Shown: positions 1-7,793 of the stretch, one piece after another | Position numbering within the stretch: the first letter of the stretch is position 1 | Layout: each line of letters opens with the position of its first letter | Source: an uncultured Devosia sp. | GTDB taxonomy: Bacteria; Pseudomonadota; Alphaproteobacteria; Rhizobiales; Devosiaceae | Length of the DNA stretch: 19,271 bases | Reading direction: 5' to 3' | Assembly: GCF_946479885.1 (NCBI RefSeq) | Contig: NZ_CAMLHM010000063.1 | Span: 1-19,271 of the forward strand | Program-made: the position numbers and the translations under genes | Notes under the pieces: generated by a model | The model's input: the letters and a program-made list of their open reading frames with translations, nothing else | What the model was told of the DNA's origin: nothing | Database searches by the model: none

Positions 1-1262
1 AACTGGCGCTGATGCGCGACCTGACGGCGGCGCAGAACATCTTCATCGGCCGCGAACCGCGCCGCTTTGGCCTCCTCGATGAAGGCGCGCTCAACCGCGA
101 CGCCCAAGCCATCTTCGATTCGATGAACCTCAAGCTCGAGCCGACAGTGCGGGTCGAGACGCTGACCATTGCCCGCCAGCAGATGGTCGAGATCGCCAAG
201 GCGCTGAGCTACCGCTCGCGCGTGCTGATCATGGACGAGCCGACCGCGGCGCTGAACGACGCCGAAATCGCCGAGCTCTTCACCATCATCAACCGGCTCA
301 AGGCCGAAGGCGTCGGCATCGTCTATATCAGCCACAAGATGGACGAGATCAAACGCATCTCGGACCGCGTGACCGTGATGCGCGACGGCGAATATGTCGG
401 CACCGTGCCGGCCGCCGATACCCCGATCGAAACCATCATCTCCATGATGGTGGGGCGCACGCTGACCAATGAAGCGCTCAACATTCCCAACACCGCCAGC
501 GCGCCCGTCGCGCTCGAAGTGCGCAATCTCAACCGCGGCCGCGATATCCGCGACGTGAGCCTCACCGTCCGCAAGGGCGAAATCCTGGGTCTGGCCGGGC
601 TGATGGGCGCCGGCCGCACCGAGGTGGCCCGGGCCATCTTTGGCGCCGACCCGCGCGACAGCGGCGAAATCTGGGTCAACGGCCAGCGCGTCGGCATTTC
701 CTCGCCCAAGGACGCGGTGCGCGCGGGCATCGGCTATCTCAGCGAAGACCGCAAGCATTTCGGCCTCGCTACCGGCCTCGACGTTCGCAACAATATCGCG
801 CTGGCCAGCCTCGAGCGCTTCGTGGGCCCGGGCGGCGTTATCAATGACAGCGCCATGCATGACGTGGCGGAGAAGTATATCCGCCAGCTGTCGATCAAGA
901 CGCCCAGCGACGCCCAGGAAGCGCGCCTGCTCTCCGGCGGCAACCAGCAGAAGGTCGTCATCGCCAAGTGGCTGCTGCGCGACTGCGATATCCTGATCTT
1001 CGACGAGCCGACGCGCGGCATCGATGTCGGCGCCAAGGCCGAAATCTACAAGCTGCTGAACGCGCTGGCCGAGCAAGGCCGGGCCATCATCGTCATCTCC
1101 TCCGAACTGCCGGAAATCCTGCGCCTCAGCCACCGCATCGCCGTGATGTGCGAAGGCCGGCTGACCGGCACGCTGCCGGGTGGTTCGAGCCAGGAAGACA
1201 TCATGCGGCTGGCCACCATGCGCGAGCCCTCGATGGCTCCGGAGGTGCGTCATGCGGGTTAG
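1..1262 (+). CDS. Sugar ABC transporter ATP-binding protein, RbsA/MglA type (5'-truncated by window edge)
   Basis: This is the energising ATPase of a CUT2-type (ribose/galactose-like) sugar importer, acting at the inner face of the membrane. The frame is open to base 1 and reads [18 protein letters not shown], so the gene begins upstream and lacks its first Walker A here. Visible parts are the end of nucleotide-binding domain 1, with a degenerate signature ([13 protein letters not shown]), Walker B (VLIMDEP) and H-loop (YISHKMDEI), and a complete domain 2. Domain 2 has the shortened P-loop [12 protein letters not shown] typical of the family, signature [15 protein letters not shown], Walker [13 protein letters not shown] and ISSELPEIL at the switch. 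Two fused ATPase domains of this kind define the RbsA/MglA/AraG family. The permease and binding protein follow on the same strand. The family call is secure; the substrate is inferred from downstream genes as a deoxy-sugar or sugar acid. Confidence 0.95.
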   Translation, partial: LALMRDLTAAQNIFIGREPRRFGLLDEGALNRDAQAIFDSMNLKLEPTVRVETLTIARQQMVEIAKALSYRSRVLIMDEPTAALNDAEIAELFTIINRLKAEGVGIVYISHKMDEIKRISDRVTVMRDGEYVGTVPAADTPIETIISMMVGRTLTNEALNIPNTASAPVALEVRNLNRGRDIRDVSLTVRKGEILGLAGLMGAGRTEVARAIFGADPRDSGEIWVNGQRVGISSPKDAVRAGIGYLSEDRKHFGLATGLDVRNNIALASLERFVGPGGVINDSAMHDVAEKYIRQLSIKTPSDAQEARLLSGGNQQKVVIAKWLLRDCDILIFDEPTRGIDVGAKAEIYKLLNALAEQGRAIIVISSELPEILRLSHRIAVMCEGRLTGTLPGGSSQEDIMRLATMREPSMAPEVRHAG

Positions 1263-1290
1263 CTGTCTCACGCCGGAAGCAATGCTCCTG

Positions 1291-1385
1291 CCCTCCCTGC
1301 CCCTTGAGGGGAGGGCCGGGGAGGGGGTGGTTCAGTGGACCACCGATGGACCCCCACCCTCGATCCCTCCCCTCAAGGGGGAGGG
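1291..1385. repeat. GC-rich intergenic palindromic repeat, copy 1 (short form)
   Basis: The element begins CCCTCCCTGCCCCTTGAGGGG and ends with a mirror-image CCCTCCCCTCAAGGGGGAGGG, so the whole unit can fold on itself and each end can form its own hairpin. The middle (GGGGGTGG...CCCCCACC) is also self-complementary. It lies between the ATPase and permease genes on the same transcript. Related copies are at 3519-3622, 5768-5916 and 17867-18012. It could stabilise or process the mRNA between cistrons; function is inference. Confidence 0.8.
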
Positions 1386-1414
1386 AAGACTGACTGCCGC
1401 GCCGGAGAACCAAA

Positions 1415-2410
1415 ATGACTGATACCGCAGCCCCCGCTACCAAATCCGGCATCCGCATCTCGGGCGCGTTCCACCGGTTGCTGGCCTTTTCCGGCCTCAT
1501 CGCGCTGATCGTGGTGTTTTCGCTGGCTTCGCCCAATTTCATGCAGACCCAGAACGTTCTGGCGATCCTGCAGGCGACGTCGGTCAACGGCGTGCTCGCG
1601 ATCGCGGCGACGCTGGTGATCATCACCGGCGGCATCGACCTCAGCGTCGGTACGCTGATGACCTTCTGCGCCGTCATCACCGGCGTGGTGCTGACCTATC
1701 TCGGCCTGCCGCTGCCGCTGGGCATCGTCGCCTCGATCCTGGCCGGTACCTTCTGCGGCCTGATCTCGGGCACCATCATTGCCAAGCTCAAGGTGCCGCC
1801 CTTCATTGCCACGCTGGGCATGATGCTGATCCTCAAGGGCCTGTCGCTGGTCATCTCGGGGACCAAGCCGATCTATTTCAACGACACGCCCGGCTTCAAC
1901 CAGATTGCCCTGGGCTCGTGGATTGGCACCGTGTTCCCAGCCGTGCCGCTGCCCAATGGCGTGCTGATCCTGTTCGTGGTGGCGCTGCTGGCCGCCTTCG
2001 TGCTGGGGAAGACGCAGCTGGGTCGCTATACCTTCGCCCTCGGCAGCAACGAAGAAGCCGTCCGTCTCTCCGGCGTCAACATCGACCGCTGGAAGATCGC
2101 CGTCTATGCCACCGCCGGCGGCATCTGTGGCGTTGCCGGCCTGCTCATCGCCAGCCGCCTCAATTCGGCGCAGCCGGCTTTGGGGCAGGGCTACGAGCTC
2201 GACGCCATCGCGGCCGTGGTCATCGGCGGCACCTCGCTTTCGGGCGGCCGCGGCACCGTGATCGGTACGCTGATCGGCGCCCTCATCATCTCCGTGCTGG
2301 CCAATGGCCTGCGCATCCTTTCGGTCCCGCAGGAATGGCAGACGGTCGTCACCGGCCTGATCATCATCCTGGCGGTTTATGCCGATATCCTGCGGCGCCG
2401 TACACTTTAG
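1415..2410 (+). CDS. Sugar ABC transporter permease, RbsC type
   Basis: Integral-membrane channel subunit of a CUT2 sugar importer, 331 residues, the usual length for RbsC-like permeases. A hydrophilic N-terminus of about 20 residues is followed by 8 to 10 hydrophobic segments. Family hallmarks are GGIDLSVG at 72-79, the cytoplasmic loop GRYTFALGSNEEAVRLSG at 203-220 that contacts the ATPase, and IAAVVIGGTSLSGGRGTVIG at 265-284. The ATG at 1415 is preceded by a GGAGA-type ribosome site (GCCGGAGAACCAAA). It is separated from the ATPase gene by about 150 bases that hold a palindromic repeat. It should form a homodimer with the RbsA-like protein and receive sugar from the binding protein encoded at 2527. 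Confidence 0.96.
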   Translation: MTDTAAPATKSGIRISGAFHRLLAFSGLIALIVVFSLASPNFMQTQNVLAILQATSVNGVLAIAATLVIITGGIDLSVGTLMTFCAVITGVVLTYLGLPLPLGIVASILAGTFCGLISGTIIAKLKVPPFIATLGMMLILKGLSLVISGTKPIYFNDTPGFNQIALGSWIGTVFPAVPLPNGVLILFVVALLAAFVLGKTQLGRYTFALGSNEEAVRLSGVNIDRWKIAVYATAGGICGVAGLLIASRLNSAQPALGQGYELDAIAAVVIGGTSLSGGRGTVIGTLIGALIISVLANGLRILSVPQEWQTVVTGLIIILAVYADILRRRTL

Positions 2411-2526
2411 GCGCCGACGATCCCCCGCACCCAAGAGCACGATCCCAAGATCGCGCTTGATGGTGCCAACAAGAAGGCCGGATCAGGCCTCGCAACACGA
2501 CGATTTACCCAAAGGGAGGACTACCC

Positions 2527-3471
2527 ATGCTCAATAGACGTACCCTGCTTGGCGCCATCAGCGCCCTCGCGCTTCTGACTGCCGGTGGCGCTGCCACCGC
2601 TCAGGAAGCCTATGACATTGCCCTGATCTCCAAGGGCTTCCAGCACCAGTTCTGGCAGGCCGTGAAGGCCGGTGCCGACCAGGCCGCCGCCGATCTGGGC
2701 GTGACCGTGACCTTCGAAGGTCCGGAAACCGAAAGCCAGGTCGACCGCCAGATGGACATGCTGGCTGCCGCCCTGTCGCGCAAGCCCGACGCCATCGGCT
2801 TTGCCGCTCTCGACAGCCAGGCCGCTACGCCGCTGCTGCAGCAGGCCAAGGATGCCGGCATCCCGGTTATCGCCTTCGACTCCGGCGTCGATAGCGACAT
2901 CCCGCTGACCACTGCCACCACCGACAATGTGGCCGCAGCAGCCCTGGCTGCCGACGTCATGGCCGAGCTCATCGGCGGCGAGGGCAAGGTTGCCATCGTG
3001 GCGCATGACCAGACCAGCCGCACCGGTATCGACCGCGTCGAAGGCTTCTCCAACCGCATCAAGGAAGCCTATCCGAACATCGAAGTCGTCTCGGTGCAGT
3101 ATGGCGGCGGCGACCAGCTGCAGTCGACGGAAATCACCAAGTCGATCCTGCTCGCCAACCCCGACCTCAAGGGCATTTTCGGCGCCAATGAAGGTTCGGT
3201 CCTGGGCGTTGCCAACGGCAAGCAGGAACTGGGCAGCAATGTCGTCGTGATCGGCTATGACTCGGGCGCCGCCCAGAAGGCCTTGATCGAATCCGGCGTC
3301 ATCGCCGGCGCCATCACCCAGAACCCGGTCGGCATCGGCTACCAGACCGTCCAGGCCGCTGTCAGCGCGCTCAAGGGCGAAACCCTGCCGCCAATCATCG
3401 ACACCGGCTTCTACTACTACGACAAGACCAACATGACCGACCCCAAGATCGCGGCCGTGCTGTACGACTGA
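2527..3471 (+). CDS. Periplasmic sugar-binding protein, RbsB type (Peripla_BP_4)
   Basis: The solute receptor of the importer, 314 residues. It has a Sec signal peptide (MLNRRTLLGAISALALL..., probable cleavage after ATAQ near residue 26), and the mature domain begins EAYDIALISKGFQHQFWQAV, the typical first strand and helix of ribose/galactose-binding proteins. Other family landmarks are KPDAIGFAALD, GIPVIAFDSGVDSD, the GIDRVEGFSNRI hinge region, LKGIFGANEGSVLGV and VVVIGYDSGAAQKALIESG. The ATG follows a strong AGGGAGGA ribosome site. The cluster order ATPase-permease-receptor is less common than receptor first. A perfect hairpin starts 11 bases after the stop. Ligand cannot be read from sequence; the downstream fuconate enzymes suggest L-fucose or a related acid sugar. 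Confidence 0.95.
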   Translation: MLNRRTLLGAISALALLTAGGAATAQEAYDIALISKGFQHQFWQAVKAGADQAAADLGVTVTFEGPETESQVDRQMDMLAAALSRKPDAIGFAALDSQAATPLLQQAKDAGIPVIAFDSGVDSDIPLTTATTDNVAAAALAADVMAELIGGEGKVAIVAHDQTSRTGIDRVEGFSNRIKEAYPNIEVVSVQYGGGDQLQSTEITKSILLANPDLKGIFGANEGSVLGVANGKQELGSNVVVIGYDSGAAQKALIESGVIAGAITQNPVGIGYQTVQAAVSALKGETLPPIIDTGFYYYDKTNMTDPKIAAVLYD

Positions 3472-3481
3472 TAACGCCTCC

Positions 3482-3507
3482 GAGTGTGGCGAGATATCGC
3501 CACACTC
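3482..3507 (+). other. Perfect 11-bp stem-loop after the binding-protein gene
   Basis: GAGTGTGGCGA (3482-3492), loop GATA, TCGCCACACTC (3497-3507) form a perfect 11-bp stem ending 4 bases into the gap before the next repeat. No T-run follows, so it is not a standard intrinsic terminator. Hairpins in this position often protect the mRNA of abundant binding proteins from 3' exonucleases and lower expression of downstream genes. That role is inferred here. Confidence 0.7.
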
Positions 3508-3518
3508 ACTGAACGGCG

Positions 3519-3622
3519 CCTCCCCCTCGACGGGGAGGTTGGGAGGGGGTGTTGAGAGCCCCGATATCCGGGCTCTCGCCCCCCACCCTTGATCCCTCCC
3601 CACAAGGGGGAGGGTGTCGACT
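3519..3622. repeat. GC-rich intergenic palindromic repeat, copy 2 (short form)
   Basis: Left arm GCCTCCCCCTCGACGGGGAGG, central dyad AGAGCCCCGATATCCGGGCTCT and right arm CCCTCCCCACAAGGGGGAGGG followed by TGTCGACTG. It lies between co-directional genes (binding protein and dehydrogenase). The GATATC-centred dyad is also seen in copy 3 and, degenerately, in copy 4, so these are copies of one family. Confidence 0.85.
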
Positions 3623-3642
3623 GAGAATTTTAGGACCAATCC

Positions 3643-4374
3643 ATGGCTGACCTCGCTGGCAAAATCGTCCTCATCACTGCCGCCGCGCAGGGCATCGGCC
3701 GCGCTTCGGTGGAAGCCTTCATTGCGGCCGGGGCGACTGTGATCGCCACCGATATCAATGCCGGAAAGCTGGCCGAACTCGAGGGCATGGCCGGCGTCAC
3801 GACGCGCCTGCTCGACGTGCTCAGTGCCGAGGCGGTGAACCAGGCCGTGGCCGAGATCGGTCATATCGACATCCTGTTCAACTGCGCCGGCGTGGTCCAT
3901 TCCGGCACCGTGCTCGAGATGAGCGACAAGGACCTCGATTTCGCCTTCGACCTCAACATCAAGGCGCAGATCCGCACCATCAAGGCCGTGCTGCCGCAGA
4001 TGCTGGAGCGCAAGGATGGCTGCATCATCAACATGGCGACCGTCGCCAGCTCGGTGAAAGGCGTGCCCAACCGCGCCGCTTATACCATTTCCAAGGCCGC
4101 GGTGGTCGGGCTGACCAAGTCGATCGCCGCCGACTACACCACCCAGGGCATCCGCGTGAACGCCATCTGCCCCGGCACGGTGGATTCCCCGAGCCTGCAC
4201 GAACGCTGGCATGCCACCGGCGATTTCGAGGCGGCGAAAAAGGCCTTCATCGCCCGCCAGCCGATCGGCCGCATTGCCCGACCAGAGGAGGTCGCGGACC
4301 TGGCGGTCTATCTGGCGGGTGCGACCTATACGACGGGTCAGATCCATATCATCGACGGCGGGTGGACCGCGTAA
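3643..4374 (+). CDS. Short-chain dehydrogenase, probable 2-keto-3-deoxy-L-fuconate dehydrogenase
   Basis: A 243-residue classical SDR. The NAD-binding motif TAAAQGIGRA is at 12-21, and Asp37 after the second strand (VIATDIN) predicts NAD rather than NADP. NCAG is at 80-83; the catalytic set is a Ser at 136/137, Tyr147 and Lys151 (YTISK). The stretches TAAAQGIG, VNAICPGTVDSPSL and FEAAKKAFIARQPIGRI are characteristic of the DHRS6/BDH2-like group that includes the bacterial 2-keto-3-deoxy-L-fuconate dehydrogenase, which oxidises the product of L-fuconate dehydratase to a 2,4-diketo acid. The very next gene is an L-fuconate dehydratase, which makes this the best functional guess; a 3-hydroxybutyrate dehydrogenase is the alternative. 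The ATG at 3643 has only a weak site upstream (TTTTAGGACCAATCC). Confidence 0.88.
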   Translation: MADLAGKIVLITAAAQGIGRASVEAFIAAGATVIATDINAGKLAELEGMAGVTTRLLDVLSAEAVNQAVAEIGHIDILFNCAGVVHSGTVLEMSDKDLDFAFDLNIKAQIRTIKAVLPQMLERKDGCIINMATVASSVKGVPNRAAYTISKAAVVGLTKSIAADYTTQGIRVNAICPGTVDSPSLHERWHATGDFEAAKKAFIARQPIGRIARPEEVADLAVYLAGATYTTGQIHIIDGGWTA

Positions 4375-4379
4375 CCGGG

Positions 4380-4473
4380 CCACGACCTCGTCCTTCGACA
4401 GGCTCAGGATGAGGCCTACTGAAACACTGAACGCAAAGTAGACCTCATGGTGAGCCTGACCACGAGGTCGTGG
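4380..4473. repeat. Imperfect long inverted repeat between SDR and fuconate dehydratase genes
   Basis: The left arm at 4380-4419 starts CCACGACCTCGT and contains TTCGACAGGCTCAGGATGAG. The right arm at 4438-4473 ends ACGAGGTCGTGG and is its near reverse complement, with a few mismatches and a short gap. The loop is about 18 bases. It is unrelated to the CCCTCCC family. A TTCGACA(G/A)GCTCAGGATGAG motif of this type recurs in intergenic DNA of alphaproteobacteria from general recollection, so this is likely a second dispersed palindromic element. It ends 13 bases before the dehydratase start codon. Confidence 0.75.
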
Positions 4474-4486
4474 CACCGAGTATGCA

Positions 4487-5761
4487 ATGACCAAGATCAC
4501 CTCTCTCAAGACCCACGATCTCCGCTTCCCCACCTCGGCCTCGCTCGACGGGTCCGATGCGATGAATCCCGATCCCGATTACTCGGCAGCCTATGTGATC
4601 CTGGGCACCGATGGCGTGCATGAGGGCCACGGGCTGACCTTCACCATCGGCCGCGGCAACGAGGTGGTGGTGGCCGCTATCCGGGCGCTCGAAAGCCGGG
4701 TGATCGGCCTTGAGCTGAGCTGGATCGCCGAGAATCCGGGTCGCTTCTGGCGGCATGTGACCGGCGACAGCCAGCTGCGCTGGATCGGCCCCGACAAGGG
4801 CGCCATGCATCTGGCGACCGGCGCCGTGGTCAATGCGGTGTGGGACCTCTCGGCCAAGGATGCCGGCAAGCCGGTCTGGCAGCTGGTGGCGGACATGACG
4901 CCCGAGCAGCTCGTTTCCATTATCGACTTCCGCTACCTGACCGACGCCATCACGCCCGATGAGGCGCTGGCCATCTTCCGCAAGGCCGAGGCCGGCAAGG
5001 CCGGGCGCATCGCCACGCTCAAGGCCGAGGGCTACCAGTGCTACACCACCTCGGCGGGCTGGCTGGGCTATTCCAACGAGAAGCTGACGCGACTGGCCAC
5101 CGAGGCGGTGGAGCAAGGGTTCAAGCACATCAAGATGAAGGTCGGCCGCGACCTCGACGACGATATCCGCCGGCTTGAGATCGTGCGTTCGATCATGGGG
5201 CCGGACCGCTACCTGATGATCGACGCCAACCAGGTGTGGGAGGTCGACCAGGCCATCGACTGGGTCAAGCAACTCAGCCGGTTCAACCCTTATTTCATCG
5301 AGGAGCCGACCAGCCCCGATGACGTTTCAGGCCACAAGGCGATCCGCGCCGCCATTGCGCCGGTGAAGGTGGCGACGGGCGAGATGTGCCAGAACCGCAT
5401 CCTGTTCAAGCAGTTCATCAAGGACGGCGCCATCGACATCGTGCAGATCGACGCCTGCCGCATCGGTGGGCTCAACGAGGTGCTCTCGGTGCTGCTGATG
5501 GCCGCCAAGTTTGGCCTGCCGGTCTGGCCGCATGCCGGCGGCGTGGGCCTCTGCGAATATGTGCAGCACCTTTCCATGATCGACTACCTGGTCGTGTCGG
5601 GCACCAAGGAAGGCCGCGTGATCGAATATGTCGATCACCTGCACGAGCATTTCATCGAGCCCTGCGATATCCGGAACGCCGCCTACATGCCGCCCAAGCT
5701 GCCGGGCTTCTCGATCCAGATGAAGGCGGAGTCGATCGCGGCGAATGAGTTTCGCGGCTGA
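4487..5761 (+). CDS. fucD: L-fuconate dehydratase (enolase superfamily)
   Basis: Dehydrates L-fuconate to 2-keto-3-deoxy-L-fuconate. The 424-residue protein matches the FucD/ENOSF1 group throughout, starting with the characteristic TSASLDGSDAMNPDPDYSAA region. Catalytic positions are present: the KMK pair (Lys216, Lys218), Mg ligands Asp246, Glu272 and Glu299, the His349 base (WPHAGG) and its Asp322 partner (QIDACR). Each lies two positions before the residue I recall for the Xanthomonas campestris enzyme (Lys220, Asp248, Glu274, Glu301, Asp324, His351). The start at 4487 gives the family N-terminus but has a weak ribosome site, so translation may be limited by the inverted repeat just upstream. 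Its substrate partner is the SDR gene before it; the sugar importer lies further up the same strand. Confidence 0.95.
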   Translation: MTKITSLKTHDLRFPTSASLDGSDAMNPDPDYSAAYVILGTDGVHEGHGLTFTIGRGNEVVVAAIRALESRVIGLELSWIAENPGRFWRHVTGDSQLRWIGPDKGAMHLATGAVVNAVWDLSAKDAGKPVWQLVADMTPEQLVSIIDFRYLTDAITPDEALAIFRKAEAGKAGRIATLKAEGYQCYTTSAGWLGYSNEKLTRLATEAVEQGFKHIKMKVGRDLDDDIRRLEIVRSIMGPDRYLMIDANQVWEVDQAIDWVKQLSRFNPYFIEEPTSPDDVSGHKAIRAAIAPVKVATGEMCQNRILFKQFIKDGAIDIVQIDACRIGGLNEVLSVLLMAAKFGLPVWPHAGGVGLCEYVQHLSMIDYLVVSGTKEGRVIEYVDHLHEHFIEPCDIRNAAYMPPKLPGFSIQMKAESIAANEFRG

Positions 5762-5767
5762 GGTTTC

Positions 5768-5916
5768 AGTCGACACCCTCCCCCTTGCGGGGAGGGCCAA
5801 GGGTGGGGGATGTTTGGCCCCGATATCCGGGGGCCCCGCACCCCCCACCCAGCGGCGCTAGGCGCCAAGGCGCCAAGCTCTGCTGCCCTCCCCGCAAGGG
5901 GGAGGGTGACCCGACT
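5768..5916. repeat. GC-rich intergenic palindromic repeat, copy 3 (long form)
   Basis: Starts AGTCGACACCCTCCCCCTTG and ends CAAGGGGGAGGGTGACCCGACT. The centre has GGCCCCGATATCCGGGGGCC, followed by an extra segment (CACCCAGCGGCGCTAGG...CAAGCTCTGCTG) absent from copies 1 and 2. It begins 7 bases after the fucD stop and lies exactly between two convergent genes, where its terminal hairpins could act as a two-way terminator (inference). Confidence 0.85.
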
Positions 5917-5933
5917 GATAGGCCGGCGACAGG

Positions 5934-6527
5934 CTAGCGCCCCGTCACCAGATACTGCGCCATGAACCAGACCTCGCGGATCAGAAACGGCAGAGTCGTG
6001 CCCCAGCTCTGGTAGCGGCTGGTCTGGGTGGGTGAGCTCGCGGCGGTGATGCCCAGGCGACCCGCGATCAGCATGGCGCGGCGCATGTGGAGCGGGTCGG
6101 AGACGACGAGCACCGAGCCGAACTGGTGCGCATCAAGGATCGGCCGCGCGAGTTCCAGGTTTTCGATCGTGGTGCGTGAGGCGTTTTCCAGCACGATCGC
6201 AGCGGCGGGAACGCCCTGGGCGACCAGCCAGTCGCGGCTGGCCTCGGCCTCGCTGAGTTCGTCCTCGGGGCTGCGCCCGCCGGTCACCACGATGGCGCGC
6301 ACCTGCCCGGCATCGAACAATTGCTGCGCGTGGCGCAGGCGCTCGGCCAGCACCGGGCTGGGCTCGTCCCCCAAAACAGCGGCGCCCAGCACCAGGGCCG
6401 CATCGGCGGGCGTGTCGGCGATCACTCCGGCATAGCGCCAGACATCGACGGCAAGCCCGCCGGCCAGCAGCAGGGCGAAGGCGCCGATCACCAGGATCGC
6501 CCGGTAGGCGCGGCGGGCAAGGCTCAT
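5934..6527 (-). CDS. DUF218 family membrane-anchored protein (SanA/YdcF/ElyC-like)
   Basis: A 197-residue protein with one N-terminal membrane segment (about 9-30) and then a soluble DUF218 domain. Visible motifs in order are LVLGAAV (45-51), VVTGGRS (80-86), SEAEAS (92-97), Glu114-Asn115 with SRTTIEN (117-123), and VVSDPLHMRRAML (141-153). Family members such as E. coli SanA and ElyC are linked to envelope integrity and peptidoglycan or lipid-carrier metabolism at low temperature or under antibiotic stress, but the biochemical reaction is not established. The gene is last in a closely spaced minus-strand run and starts about 40 bases after the upstream stop. The ribosome site is only a GA-rich stretch. 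Confidence 0.88.
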   Translation of the reverse strand: MSLARRAYRAILVIGAFALLLAGGLAVDVWRYAGVIADTPADAALVLGAAVLGDEPSPVLAERLRHAQQLFDAGQVRAIVVTGGRSPEDELSEAEASRDWLVAQGVPAAAIVLENASRTTIENLELARPILDAHQFGSVLVVSDPLHMRRAMLIAGRLGITAASSPTQTSRYQSWGTTLPFLIREVWFMAQYLVTGR

Positions 6528-6567
6528 GCGATGGATTGCTTCTCTTCGTAGGGCGAGGTAGCCGGGA

Positions 6568-7020
6568 CTACATGTTCTTCAGTTCGAATTCGAACCGGTG
6601 CAGCAGCTTGTCGCCGGCCATGATCTCGAAACTGTAATCCCCTTCCGGATCGCCCTTGGAGACGCACCAGCCGCTGGCGATCCAGCCGTCCGAGGGCGTC
6701 AGCGACAGGGTCGAGGTGGCCGAGAGCTGGTCATCGGCCACCACGATTGTGCTGCCTTCGCTAAGGCCCCAGGTCTCGGGCGCCGCGGGCAGGGTGTAGA
6801 TTTCGGTGATCTCGACCTCGCCCTTCACCTTGCCCAGGCGCAGATGCCAGTCGTAGCAGGTGCCTTCGAGCAGGGGCACCAGCGTGGTGCTTTCCACCAC
6901 CGGGTCGCCCGACCCATTGGGCACTGAAATGGTGAAATCGGTCTCCAGCACGGTCTGCGCCAAAGCGGGCTGGACCAGGACAAGGGCCAGGATGCCCACC
7001 ATACAAAACGCGCGTTTCAT
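6568..7020 (-). CDS. Small secreted protein of unknown function
   Basis: I do not recognise a family. The ATG at 7020 is preceded by GGGGGAGACGACT, a clear ribosome site, and gives a typical signal peptide (MKRAFCMVGILALVLVQPALA, cleavage near residue 21); a longer reading from a TTG at 7047 would bury it. The mature part is about 129 residues, acidic and beta-rich, with exactly two cysteines (Cys55 and Cys119) that could form a disulfide. The C-terminal pattern WCVSKGDPEGDYSFEI...FEFEL looks like the last strands of a small beta-sandwich. It sits 27 bases after the hydratase gene and 40 bases before the DUF218 gene, so it is probably co-transcribed. A periplasmic or exported location is inferred. 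Confidence 0.8.
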   Translation of the reverse strand: MKRAFCMVGILALVLVQPALAQTVLETDFTISVPNGSGDPVVESTTLVPLLEGTCYDWHLRLGKVKGEVEITEIYTLPAAPETWGLSEGSTIVVADDQLSATSTLSLTPSDGWIASGWCVSKGDPEGDYSFEIMAGDKLLHRFEFELKNM

Positions 7021-7047
7021 AGTCGTCTCCCCCGGCCCTCGGGCCAA

Positions 7048-7788
7048 TCAATAGGTCATGCTGGCGCTGACCTTACCCCATTTTCCCAGATCGCCGACGA
7101 CCAGCGTGGCCGGCGCGTGCGGGGCGAGTGCGCGGGCCCCCGATATGATGACCTGGCCGGCCCTGAGCGGCAGGTCTCGGGCAGCGGCATGGCTGGCGAG
7201 CCAGCGCAATGCCTCCACCGTCGCGCCCCAGCTCGCCCCCGTGGCCGCCGACTTGGCCTCTGTCCCATCGAGCAGCAATCGCACCGGCAGGGTCGACAAC
7301 TCGTTCCTGATGGCCGGGTCGAGCGCTGGGCCGACGACGACACAGCCATTGCTCTGCAGGTCGCCCATCTTGGCATTGGCCGCGACGGCGTCGCGATCGA
7401 CGAACGGGCTGCCGACCATTTCAAGCACCGGATGCAGCGAGGCGATAGCCGCTTCCACTGCTGCCGCATCGGCATTGGCGCCGAGGTCGGCGCCGAGCTT
7501 GACCGCGATTTCGACCTCGGCCAGCACGAAGCGATGCTGGCTCGAGCTGACGCTGGCGCCATCGGCGAAATAGCGATTGGCTGGAATGGGCGAGCAGGTC
7601 AGCTCGCTCGCGCCGGCCAGCACCTTCCAGCCGCCAACCGCGCCGATCTGGCCGATGATCTGGTCCTGCATGGCATAGGCCCCGGCCGCGTCGGCCGGAA
7701 CCAGATGATCGGGCACGGTGTCGATCAGCGGCCCGCCATCATGGGCGGCGATCAGCCGGGCGGCGAAAGCGGCAATGGTCTCGCTCAT
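7048..7788 (-). CDS. 2-keto-4-pentenoate hydratase family protein (MhpD-like)
   Basis: A 246-residue protein of the MhpD/FAH fold. Family residues are visible: GGWKV with Lys55, the metal-binding pair Glu91 and Glu93 (AEVEIAVKLG), Glu123 (HPVLEMVGSPF), GDLQSNGCVVVG at 142-153, and a C-terminal LRAGQVIISGARALAPHAP. Classical members hydrate 2-hydroxypenta-2,4-dienoate in aromatic meta-cleavage pathways; relatives decarboxylate or cleave other 2-keto acids. No meta-cleavage genes surround it, so its substrate is open. The start is ambiguous: the ATG at 7788 lies 5 bases after the upstream stop, while a GTG at 7806 would overlap that gene and add six residues. Either way it looks translationally coupled to the aminopeptidase gene. 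Confidence 0.88.
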   Translation of the reverse strand: MSETIAAFAARLIAAHDGGPLIDTVPDHLVPADAAGAYAMQDQIIGQIGAVGGWKVLAGASELTCSPIPANRYFADGASVSSSQHRFVLAEVEIAVKLGADLGANADAAAVEAAIASLHPVLEMVGSPFVDRDAVAANAKMGDLQSNGCVVVGPALDPAIRNELSTLPVRLLLDGTEAKSAATGASWGATVEALRWLASHAAARDLPLRAGQVIISGARALAPHAPATLVVGDLGKWGKVSASMTY

Positions 7789-7793
7789 GGTGC

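Noticed and set aside
1291..1395. Repeat copies considered as a CRISPR array or insertion sequence
   Set aside because: Copies are kilobases apart, each is a self-complementary unit without regular spacers, and none contains a transposase frame.
2521..4533. A 670-codon open frame on the minus strand across the binding-protein and dehydrogenase genes
   Set aside because: It lies opposite well-supported genes, crosses repeat elements, has a low-complexity His/Gly/Asp-rich product with no domain, and is a usual by-product of high GC third positions.
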